Part shown: piece after piece, positions 55,665 through 64,000 of the stretch
Layout of the letters: every line of letters begins with the position of its first letter
How positions within the stretch are numbered: position 1 is the first letter of the stretch
Assembly: GCA_037176885.1 (NCBI GenBank)
Contig: JAWWNJ010000241.1
Location: 1-64,000 of the forward strand
Direction of reading: 5' to 3'
DNA from: Favolaschia claudopus
Taxonomy: Eukaryota; Basidiomycota; Agaricomycetes; Agaricales; Mycenaceae
Length of the DNA: 64,000 nt
Translations under genes and position numbers: made by a program
Notes under the pieces: generated by a model
Told to the model about the DNA's origin: nothing
The model's input: the letters and a program-made list of their open reading frames with translations, nothing else
The model's database searches: none

Positions 55665-56088
55665 CATGGCTGGTTATAGCGATTAGTAATGATTTGATCC
55701 CATCATTAGGGTTTGTTTCACTTTTTCCGAGGTGAGGAAACAAAAAGTGATCCGATTGCCCTGCAAACCACAAGGTGCATTGCTACACATCTCTACACTG
55801 TTTTTAAGTTTACCTGTGATGACGGCATAATGTAGTAGCGACTTCAACTTTTGATGCCGTTCCCTGCCAAATCGGGAACCGTGACGTGGTGACGGGCACT
55901 GTATATGTGTTGACCTTGTACATTTAAATATGATTTTTAATGCCGGTGCCCGCTTACAGAAAGGGGGGAGCTTGCGCAATTCCGAGTTGCGTTGGTCTCG
56001 CGCTGGACTCGGCCAACAACGTCATGGACCTCTCGGATAGTGTTGCCGTCGAGCTGAGTTGGACTCGTCATTTAGAGTTACTCCGGGA

Positions 56089-59000
56089 TAGTGCTGCCGG
56101 AAGCTGGAGTTAGCTCCGAGCTGAGTTCAGCTCCAACTCGGCCCGTTACCATAAACGGCACCTCGAGGTGATGCCAGCTCGCCTCGCCTCGGCCCCCAAA
56201 ACAGGCACTGTGACACTTTTGACAGCGTCACTGAGTGACTGGCGCGTCAAGCACAATCCTCGTCCTCCCGCTCACCGGTTAGCGCGTTCCTGCCGCGAAC
56301 CAATCCTCCTATGATTCACCTCAACCTCGCTTGGCGTCGACGTCACCGCCTGGCTGCTACGGAGAATGCGAAACGCCCCACACAGAGCTGGAAATATGAC
56401 GCAAAGGTGGCGCGTCGGGATAGTGCGTTGGCGCACTCAGGGTCCAAGGTACGCGCAATAGATACCTCCGAAATGTTATATATATTGCCCCAATTATACT
56501 CCATTCCAACCCTCCCTCTTGTGAACTCCCATGGCCTCGCCGTCCTGCCAATGCGGCAACCCGCAGGCATGCACTTGCTACATCCAACCCCCGCGTCAAA
56601 ACAATTTCACAACGAATTCCTACCCCACGCCCAACGTCTTTGGCTCCTGGCCTGGCTCTCAGGCTCATGCCATGCCTCTCCCGCCTCAAGCTTTCATCCC
56701 CGGATCGCCGTATCCTCCACCACCTCCCGTCACTTTCGGCCAGACTTACGGCTTTCAAAATACATACCCCGCCTCATTTAACACCGTGATTCCTCCCCCT
56801 TCCTCTGCGGCAACCCATGCACCATTTGTCGACGCGACTAACACGATTAATGCCGGCCTCGCTCCGCCACAGCGCAAGAAGAAACGTAAAGCGAATCCCA
56901 ACGCTAACTCGGCAGCTACATCGCGCACCCGTCGCCGCATCGACCCCAACTCCACCTCCGAACCGGCTGTGTTCGGGGTCGGTCCGTCTGACCCGAATGT
57001 TGCAGCGGCAGCAGCTGCCTCTGAATCAGTTTCCCATCCCTCGATCCCTCACCCCAACTTCGGCTCTTTGGTCAATCAATCTTCGGCATCCGGAGACGAT
57101 GCAACAGATGTTTGGTATTTTGTTCGAGGCGTTCACGGCGCTTCTGCGCCAACCGTCGCACCAGAACCAACGGAAATGAAGGAAGATCGACCGGATAAAA
57201 AGGTGTTTTCCCATTTGTCGTGCCGCCTCTGTCCGTGAGTGTTCAAGTGTGTTCTGTTTTTGTTTTCGCTATCTGAACCCTTCCATCGTTAGATTTCCGA
57301 AATGGAAGGCATGGAAGAATGGTCCTGGACAAACCAAGACCATCCGAAATCATCTTGAGGGAGAACAAAAGTTTGGAAGGATATGGTCATCCTGAAGGGG
57401 CTCAAGAATTGGGATATTCTCGCAAAGGCGCCGAAGACTCCGGGAGAGCGAGAGGAATTTTCTATTCCCGGATTCTACGAACGATTGGTTAAGTGGATCG
57501 CTGTTGATGATCAGGTTGGTGCTATCTCATCATTGTTTCTTGCGATTCTGATATATTTGGTTAGTCTCTGGACGTGGTGGACTGTCCCGAGCTCCGTGAT
57601 CTCCTCCTCTTTATTGGGACTCAATTAGAGGACAAGGACATTCCACATCGCACGAAGTTATCAGAATTGATTGTCAAACAGTTCCAGGCCAAATATCAGT
57701 TAATGATTCATGAAATACAGGTATGTCATGTCATATTCTAACGATTCACCTTCTAATTATATGCGCAGAACTCGCTTGGGCGACAGTCTTACACCCAGGA
57801 CGTGTGGAGTCGCGAAAATCTTGACTCGCATCTGGGGATTACCGCGCACTACATCGTCCGAGACGCGAATGGGCACCTTGTACTTAAAACTCGGCTCGTT
57901 GCTTTTCGTCGATTGGACGGGAGACACACCGGTCAAAATATCGCCAAAATCTTTGTACAAGTTTTGAAGGAGATTGGTTGTTTGCACAAAGTAAGTCACA
58001 TAGAGTTGTGAATTGAACCGCTTGCTGATGATAACTCAGCTCGGAATGATTACATGCGACAATGCTAGCAACAATAACACATGCATGGTGTATATTGCGC
58101 AAGAGCTCGCCGTGCTCGGAATTCCTTTCGATGCGGAAGGGAACAGAATTCGGTGAGTTTTAATGATTTCTTCCCGGGTCTGAGGGCTAACCGTGTTCAG
58201 CTGTTTTCCGCATGTCGTCAATATTGCTGTCAAAGCCGCTCTCGCAACACTTCCCGAATTACCTGCTCCTCAAGATGGTGTCGATTCGGACAACTACGGC
58301 ACGCCGATTCCCGAGGCACTGAAGCAGGATGTCGGGTATTGGGAGGCGCTAAGAAAAAATCCAGTCAAACAAACTCGTACACTCGTTACATCGTGCCGAG
58401 CGTCTGGTCAACGACGGGATAATTTTAAGGAGACGATAGAACGTGGCAACGAGGAGGGCGGCTTCGGCGAACCAGCCTTGAAGCTGCGCGTCATACAGCT
58501 CTTGCAAGATGTCGACACGCGTTGGTCGGCTACGTTCTTGATGATAGACCGGTATCTTGAGCAAGATTTGGTTTGTTCTATTGTTTTTTCTTGCCAGTAG
58601 TGATTGAATTTGACTTGGAATTTCGTTTAGGCTGTTGAGGCATTTCTCGATGACCCAATGCAAGTCGAAATTCCGGATGATCGACTCGATCCAGTCACCA
58701 AGACTGTTCTCATCGACATTCGGCGGTTTTTACAGGTTCCGCATCTTGTCCAGGAGATAGTCTCTGCGGAGAAAGCACCTACCCTGTCCTATGTGCTTCC
58801 ACTCTACGAGCAGCTCATTGCCGCCCTCAAGCTTCTTGCACGAGAGCTCCCGAAAATCAGTCTCGGTATCAACGCCGCTGTCGACAAATTCACAGAATAT
58901 CTTGGGATGTCTCGGCGCACTCGAATGTATGCGCTAGCGATGGGTAATTACTTCCTTGTTTGTCTCTTAATTCGCTTCAATCACTCATATTTAACTTTCA

Positions 59001-60203
59001 GTTCTAAATCCGACGACAAAACTCCAGTGGCTAAGGGACAACTGGTCTTCATCAGATGCTGAAGAAGCCAGAACCTGGATTCGTGCAGCGGTGCGTCCCA
59101 ACTTTCACATTATACTGCGCTACTGACAAACTCCCAAGATGCTGGAGTACCGCCGGGAGTTCCGCGCTCACCAGAACTCTCCGAGCACTGTGCACATACC
59201 TTCGACCGCCAGCCGCCGCGCTGTTCACACGCCGTCTGCATCCCATGCCGCTCGTGCCCAGAAATCTGGGTTTGCGAAGCTTGGTGCTCTTGTAAAAGAG
59301 CTGTCTGCTTCCGACATCGAATCCCCACCGAGTACTCGAAGTCCGCAGCCGCTTTCGGAGGAAGAGCAAGTAGAGGCAGAGCGCCGTGCTGCTGCCGAAG
59401 ATGAACATATTGTCGATGCGGAGCTGAATGACTATGAGAAGGAGGGTTTGCTGGGAGGCTCGGACCCAGAGTATGAGGACCTTGACTTGCTCCGCTACTG
59501 GGAGGTGAGTTTAAGTATGTTCTTATACAATGTTGGTCTGAAAAATGTTGCAGGCTCGTCAATATCGGTTCCGTAACTTCCGTTACCTATTTCGCGTGGC
59601 GCTTGATGTATTGCCTGTTCAGGCTTCTGCGGTACCATGCGAGCGTGTTTTCTCTTCCAGCAAGGACACAGATGCCTCCCTACGCAACAGTCTCTCCCCC
59701 GAGATGATGGAAATGCTCCAGATTCTCAAATTTATTTATCGACAGGATCGCATCAAATTTTGCGAGGACTTCGTCGTAACTGAGGAAGATCTGTCTGTTG
59801 TTGATATTGACCCTGATGTAGCAGAAAGGTTGATTGCGGCAGGGCGTACTCAAGAGCTTGAGGATCTTATAGAATCTTCCTGGGCTTCGCCCGTTTGATT
59901 TTTGCGTTGTATTCACTTATATAATCATTGTGCTTTGTATTGTTCCATAATTTACTCATAAACTGTATAGTCTTTTATTGTGCATATGTTTATTGTACTT
60001 ATTGGAGAATTGTAGCACATTTTAGAGGTGCATACGAGGTCAAAACAGTGCAATGCAGCTCAAAACGAGGAGACGGGGAACCGTGGGACGGAAACTTCCA
60101 TTATGGATGTCAGCTCCGATCTGCCTCGGCCCAACTCCGAGCTCGAGCGAGCTGATGGGCAATCACCTCGAGCTCAGCTCCAACTCAGCTCCCGGCAGCA
60201 CTA
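56089..60203 (+). mobile_element. Complete hAT transposon, 4115 bp
   Basis: The ends read inward TAGTGCTGCCGGAAGCTG and TAGTGCTGCCGGGAGCTG. The 8-mer CTCCGGGA flanks both sides (56081-56088 and 60204-60211). Subterminal regions on both sides are dense in GAGCTGAG/CTCAGCTC words. A transposase gene fills the interior. A related end (TAGTGTTGCCGTCGAGCTG at 56039) just outside suggests insertion into or beside an older relative. Confidence 0.93.
56531..59898 (+). CDS. hAT transposase, ten exons, one frameshift
   Basis: Exons: 56531-57234, 57293-57514, 57565-57720, 57769-57990, 58040-58152, 58201-58570, 58631-58943, 59002-59090, 59139-59504, 59554-59898. All introns are 48-60 bp GT-AG. Order of domains: Pro/Ser-rich N-terminus; BED-like zinc finger (VWYFVRGV, CRLCPFPKWK, TIRNHLEGE); catalytic region with SYTQDVWSRENLDSHLGIT, CDNASNNNTC, RCFPHVVNIAVK and QDVDTRWSATFLMIDRYL; NPTTKLQWLRDNW; and the dimerisation domain with LPVQASAVPCERVFSSSKDT. 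One base is missing near 57369 in a CAAAA run: the finger frame meets a stop, while KVWKDMVILKGLKNW continues in the next frame. Apart from that, no stop was seen. This copy may therefore be recently inactivated. Confidence 0.88.
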
Positions 60204-60208
60204 CTCCG

Positions 60209-60640
60209 GGAGCGGAACTGGAACTGGAACTGATGGGAAGTGGAAGTGATGGGTGACAATCAGTCACTAATCAGTGATTATTTCTGACAGGTGTCAGGAT
60301 TAACCCGACCAAACTGCCAGCTCATCACGATGTGCGCTACATCCCGCCATCCCGCCTCCTTTCCCGCCTTGTCAGTTCCGACTCATCAGGAGCTCCCTTT
60401 GCCCAGATAACTCGAGAAATAGCATGAGATTGTGAATCTATACTGTCAGTACAAAGTGCGCCAATGAACTACTGAGGAACGGGCTTGTTGCAGAGCTCGC
60501 TGTTGCCGTCGATGAGCGGGAGACAGTTGGCACACGGCGTCGGTTGTCTCCGGACAATCCGAGGACTCCCTTACATAACTGCATCACTTCCACCATCACT
60601 TCCACTTCCCATCAGTTCCAGTTCCAGTTCCGCTCCCTCA
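60209..60640. repeat. Inverted repeat beside the hAT element
   Basis: The block GGAGCGGAACTGGAACTGGA..AGTGGAAGTGATGG at 60208-60250 recurs inverted at about 60593-60642 with nearly perfect pairing over 45 bp. It could be a small MITE or the ends of an older hAT relative into which the complete hAT inserted. Confidence 0.65.
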
Positions 60641-60950
60641 CCTCGGACACCGAGTTGATGGACTCGACAACTCGAGTCTATTAGATTTAGTCGAGTTACG
60701 ACTCGACGTCAGTCTGATTGACACCATCAATTTCCCATCCGCACAATGGCCTGATGATCAATCACAGCCACCCTCCCGAAATTGCTCGCCGCAAGTCATA
60801 TTGTATTCTGCGGCCTTGCACAACTCAGAAAAATATGCAATGTCTTCAGGATAGTGACAGACCTCTTCGAGATCGTTGTGCATTTTTTTTTTTTTTGATA
60901 TGCTGAGCAACTCCCAGACTCGGTCCTGAATAAATACTTGAGTAGACTGC

Positions 60951-62003
60951 TTAGTCGCTCGTTTTGGCCGAAAAAAAATGGATCTGAGTCTCGGAGTTTG
61001 AATACCGGATACTTGGACGGGTGCTCACTGGGGTTTTACGATGCTCTGGACCGAAATGGATGTTTTGCGCCGTGGATTTGTGCCGACGGGGACATTCTAG
61101 AATTTGGGAGGGTGGGACCCGTCTTAGACCTCGTTTTGGACGACATATCGTACTTGGACCGTGTATCTCCAACGACATCTTGCTTTCATCGCTTTCGGCT
61201 TCAGGCTGCGATTCAATGTTCGGGGTTTCTGCTGGGGGTCCGTTGACTGGTTCTGTCACATCCATCTCGGTGTCATCAGGCTGGGAGCGTGGTCCAGACA
61301 AGTCGTCCGGTTTGCTTATCGAGCTCGGTCCGCTATTGGTTTCCGGTGCACGAGCGGCTGTATTCTCAACCATGCACTGATAGAAACTGCGCAAGTCAAA
61401 GGGACGTGTGCAGCCAGAAAGGTAGCGATAGCTGAAGAATTCTTGGGACTATGTAACCTAGTATTGAGGTCAGCGCTGGCGGCTGAAACCAAATTGAGTT
61501 ACAGTCGAAGCTGTCATAACCCATAGCTTTCATAACCGATAATCTGCCTTAACCCATACATTTTTGGGCGGTTTTTGGCTGGGATAACCCATAAATCTGC
61601 CATAACCCATAGGTTTTGAGCTCCACCGAGGCCTATGGTTTATGACAGCTTTGACTGTAATCACATACCACGGAGTGTTATCTTCAGTTACAGTCATCTC
61701 AACACCACCAGGATCAACGCGTAGCTTTAGATGCATCTAAACCGCGGAGTCAGCTTCAAACACCGACAAAAGTAAAAAAACCACCTCTCCCTCGATCTGA
61801 AGTCGCTGCAAGACCTCAATTATACTGTGCGGTGGGTTATCATTAACCTCGTTCAGACTTAGCAGCACACCACGGCGCTCAGTCATGGGGAACGCGTTAT
61901 TTTCTGTCAGTCGTCGCAGAGCCAAAGCGTCCTGAACTGAACGATATGCGTCTCGACTGATACGGATGAGATAGTTTTCGCTTTGTATCCTATACCATGC
62001 CAA
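60951..62003 (-). other. Unrecognised coding-like segments
   Basis: Minus-strand frames at 61394-60951 (Pro/Ser/acidic, for example DESKMSLEIHGPSTI), 61736-61530 and 62003-61737 (RRGVLLSLNEVNDNPPHSII) look more protein-like than chance but match nothing I know. The segment between them holds the MITE at 61502-61657, which ends one of the frames. This may be a broken host gene or a transposon gene. Confidence 0.3.
61502..61657. mobile_element. Tc1/mariner-type MITE, 156 bp
   Basis: Inverted ends CAGTCGAAGCTGTCATAAC and (complement) CAGTCAAAGCTGTCATAAA, flanked by TA (61500-61501, 61658-61659). Interior words CATAACCCATA repeat several times. No coding capacity. Confidence 0.88.
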
Positions 62004-62142
62004 CTATCCACGTTTCAGGCGTACTGAGGCGGCATCACGCTGAATGTCAATGGGAGGGGGGTCGAGGCTGCGCATCGCCTGCTCTGCGCTATCGCCACGG
62101 TATTTGGTTCGACTGAACAACTCGTCAGGGGTCATATCGAGT

Positions 62143-63303
62143 TCAAGTCCTGGACGCAGGGCTAGAGTTGGTGGAAACGGAAGGGGAGTTCTGTGCGTGT
62201 GCAAGAGCAGCTTGCTCCTCACGAAAAGCAAGGCTAGCAACGAGAGCTGGAGGCGGATGGGGTTGGCAGTAGGCAGCAGCAAAGGCCTCAGTGACTTCCG
62301 GCGACAAGGTATCCATGTTGATCTCATTGGGGAGGTCAAGCATGGCAGAGAAAGCATGTTCGCCAGTGGCGGCAAAGGCAACAGTTTCCGAGTCCGATTC
62401 CCGAGCATCCGAAGCAACCTGGGCGTTGTCCTCGCGATTACGAAGAATACGACGGCGGACATCGTCGGGCATGATCGAAATGAAGAATTGGGCAAAATGA
62501 CCGGGAAGACCGCATCTATAGCAGACGTCGGTGCGATTCTTCGTGTTGGTCCAGTCAAATTTGTCGTTAGAGGTAGAATGCGAGTGGGAGTGGGAATAGG
62601 GTTTTCCGGATGAGGTACGTTGGGTCCGATTGCGAGCGAGATGAGCTTCAGCAACAATATCTTCACCCCCGTGATTCGGATTATAGGCTGCGAAGGTGTT
62701 CCGAGCAGCCTGGATAAGCGAATCAGAACGCTGAAGATCAGAGCGTTCCCAAGCATTGATGGCATTGATCATGGACTGGACATCACGCTGGGGGGACTGG
62801 TGCTGCAGGATAGTGATGATGGGTGAATACGCGGAGGAAAGACCGCTCAGGATTTTATCCTGAACCATGTGAGCCGGCAGGGTCGCAGCAATGGCGGTGA
62901 GACGGTTCTCTGCAGTGACGACGGCCTGGAGAAACGTATCGGCGGGCTGCATGACATTGTGGGAGACCCCATGGAACTTGGACATCAAGGTGGAGCGAGT
63001 AGCGGGATCGGCGGTGGTGTAGTACGAATCCAAAGTGGCCCAAAGCAAACGACCGTTAACACCAAGGCTGGCATTATTGATCTTTTCCTTCACGCTCTGG
63101 CTCAGGGTGAGATAGAGCATCCCATGAGCTTTAGCATTGTTTTGGGACCAAGTGCGCAACTGTACGGCACCGTTTGGAACATTAACCAGGGGATCGACCG
63201 CATCCCAAAGACCTTCAGTCAACAACAAAGACGAGGCATCAGCCTTCCAAGTCCAAAAATTCTCCGCTCCTTCAAGTTTCGAGATATCCGATGGTTTAAC
63301 CAT
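62143..63303 (-). CDS. Ty1/Copia Gag polyprotein
   Basis: The ATG at 63303 starts MVKPSDISKLEGAENFWTWK, a typical Copia gag opening (UBN2-type domain), with LWATLDSYYTTADPATRSTL and LSGLSSAYSPIITILQ following. A His/Ser-rich stretch precedes the zinc knuckle CYRCGLPGHFAQFF, in which the fourth metal ligand, normally Cys, is Phe. The frame stops at 62143 after about 386 residues; protease, integrase and RT do not follow in this window. Upstream on the same strand, CAACAGGTTATGGGCC at about 63440 may be an LTR end plus primer-binding site. The variant knuckle suggests reduced RNA binding or a decaying copy. The first residues in the longer open frame (to 63519) are leader sequence. Confidence 0.75.
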   Translation of the reverse strand: MVKPSDISKLEGAENFWTWKADASSLLLTEGLWDAVDPLVNVPNGAVQLRTWSQNNAKAHGMLYLTLSQSVKEKINNASLGVNGRLLWATLDSYYTTADPATRSTLMSKFHGVSHNVMQPADTFLQAVVTAENRLTAIAATLPAHMVQDKILSGLSSAYSPIITILQHQSPQRDVQSMINAINAWERSDLQRSDSLIQAARNTFAAYNPNHGGEDIVAEAHLARNRTQRTSSGKPYSHSHSHSTSNDKFDWTNTKNRTDVCYRCGLPGHFAQFFISIMPDDVRRRILRNREDNAQVASDARESDSETVAFAATGEHAFSAMLDLPNEINMDTLSPEVTEAFAAAYCQPHPPPALVASLAFREEQAALAHAQNSPSVSTNSSPASRT

Positions 63304-64000
63304 GGTCGACGCGAATCCGAGATGCAGTGAAAGATAGACAAAGAGATTGGTGCGAAAACCGGGTGCTGATCGTGACAGCGAGCAATTAACAAGAAGTCCT
63401 GGATAGATCTTCAAAAGGTAGCGAGCTATAGGCCCATAACCTGTTGGATATCGACACCGGGGCAGCGACGCGCAGAGGCTGGATGAGTGCAAAAGACAAA
63501 AATCGATGATTTCTATCACTAGTTTACATGAGGTTATCGCGTGTTGAACGCGGATCTACGGACCGTCTCGGCTGGACCACAACACACTTCAACACAGTAC
63601 GGGCGGTATGGCAAATGTTGCCCTTAGTGACGGACTTTGGGGGGACAGGGTGACTGACGATGATGTCGGGCCCTCACGGATGAGCCCCAAACGTCAGTTA
63701 CCACCGATTGCGGAGGATTCAGACGAGGAGCACATGCAAGGTACTCCCAAGCTTCAGCAGCGATCTCCCCCGAAAAATGGACGGACTCAATGAATAATCA
63801 AGCACAAGTCAATGGGTTTGGGCGACAATTGCGCATATGGAGCCAAAATCTTAACAAATCCCTCGATGCGCAGACTGACTTTTTAAATTCTTTCAGCCCC
63901 AATTATTATCTCCGGCGTCCATACACTTTTTCTCTGCTGAGTAGAAGACCCGGGGGGTCCAAAGCTAACCCTGCAGCCTAGCCTTGAGACCGGGGCTTCG
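63304..64000. other. Copia leader/LTR region and unannotated end
   Basis: The first 140 bp are the probable gag leader and 5' LTR boundary (minus strand). No LTR pair is available to define it. Small plus-strand frames at 63608-63981 have no motif. Confidence 0.4.

Larger units (their letters stand above)
54720..55880 (+). repeat. Repeat family R, copy 2 (two MITE insertions)
   Basis: Inverted relative to copy 1 at 47830-48450 and alignable across blocks listed there. Relative to copy 1 it carries two extra elements, at 54828-55036 and 55284-55664, each flanked by a short duplication. No gene is seen. Confidence 0.7.

Overview
The window looks like a transposon-dense stretch of a basidiomycete (most likely Agaricomycete) nuclear genome. 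The evidence is the short 47-60 bp GT-AG introns that restore family motifs when removed, an F-box gene with the 'IFLACLP' N-terminal signature seen in mushroom-forming fungi, and a mixed population of DNA transposons, Helitrons, LTR and non-LTR fragments. There is no bacterial operon structure, no rRNA and no CRISPR array. Only one region is a convincing host gene: an F-box/LRR-type protein gene at 52.7-54.6 kb. A second F-box-type C-terminal remnant lies at 5.6-5.9 kb.

Layout. 0-6.5 kb: nested MITEs and LTR-like repeat, including an 8-bp-TSD hAT MITE inside the repeat and a 690-bp full-length palindrome with TA flanks. 7.3-14.1 kb: a decayed Helitron carrying an in-frame 57-bp tandem repeat, a Rep-like region and a PIF1-type helicase. 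14-21.6 kb: mostly non-coding, with LTR-like repeat copy B and one mariner-type MITE. 21.6-26.1 kb: a rearranged Ty3/Gypsy integrase fragment, an 887-bp mariner-type element, a tRNA-derived SINE-like unit and the 3' end of a LINE. 27.0-30.5 kb: a broken transposase pseudogene whose motifs resemble the P/THAP9 superfamily, itself hit by a 170-bp MITE. 31-37 kb: a hAT MITE, a Gypsy RNase H remnant, a Harbinger-type MITE and a non-coding tract with five copies of a possible RNA hairpin. 37.4-40.6 kb: a complete Tc1/mariner-like element with an intact four-exon transposase; its left terminal repeat contains a MITE. 40.6-47.1 kb: a lineage-specific hypothetical gene, a Copia gag fragment and an internally deleted hAT. 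47.8-55.9 kb: inverted copies of a repeat family, a MITE cluster, a gag-like pseudogene, a short poly-A retroposon and the F-box gene interrupted by a Harbinger MITE that could be spliced out. 56.1-60.2 kb: a complete hAT element with TIRs, 8-bp TSD and a ten-exon transposase carrying one frameshift. 60.2-64 kb: an inverted repeat, an unrecognised broken ORF region with a MITE, and a Copia gag on the minus strand.

The parts do not form a pathway. The biology here is transposon nesting: exact target-site duplications, empty-site comparisons against paralogous repeats and frame restoration let several insertions be defined to the base. Exon-intron calls are by eye from splice consensus and conserved motifs; family names rest on remembered motifs, not on searches.
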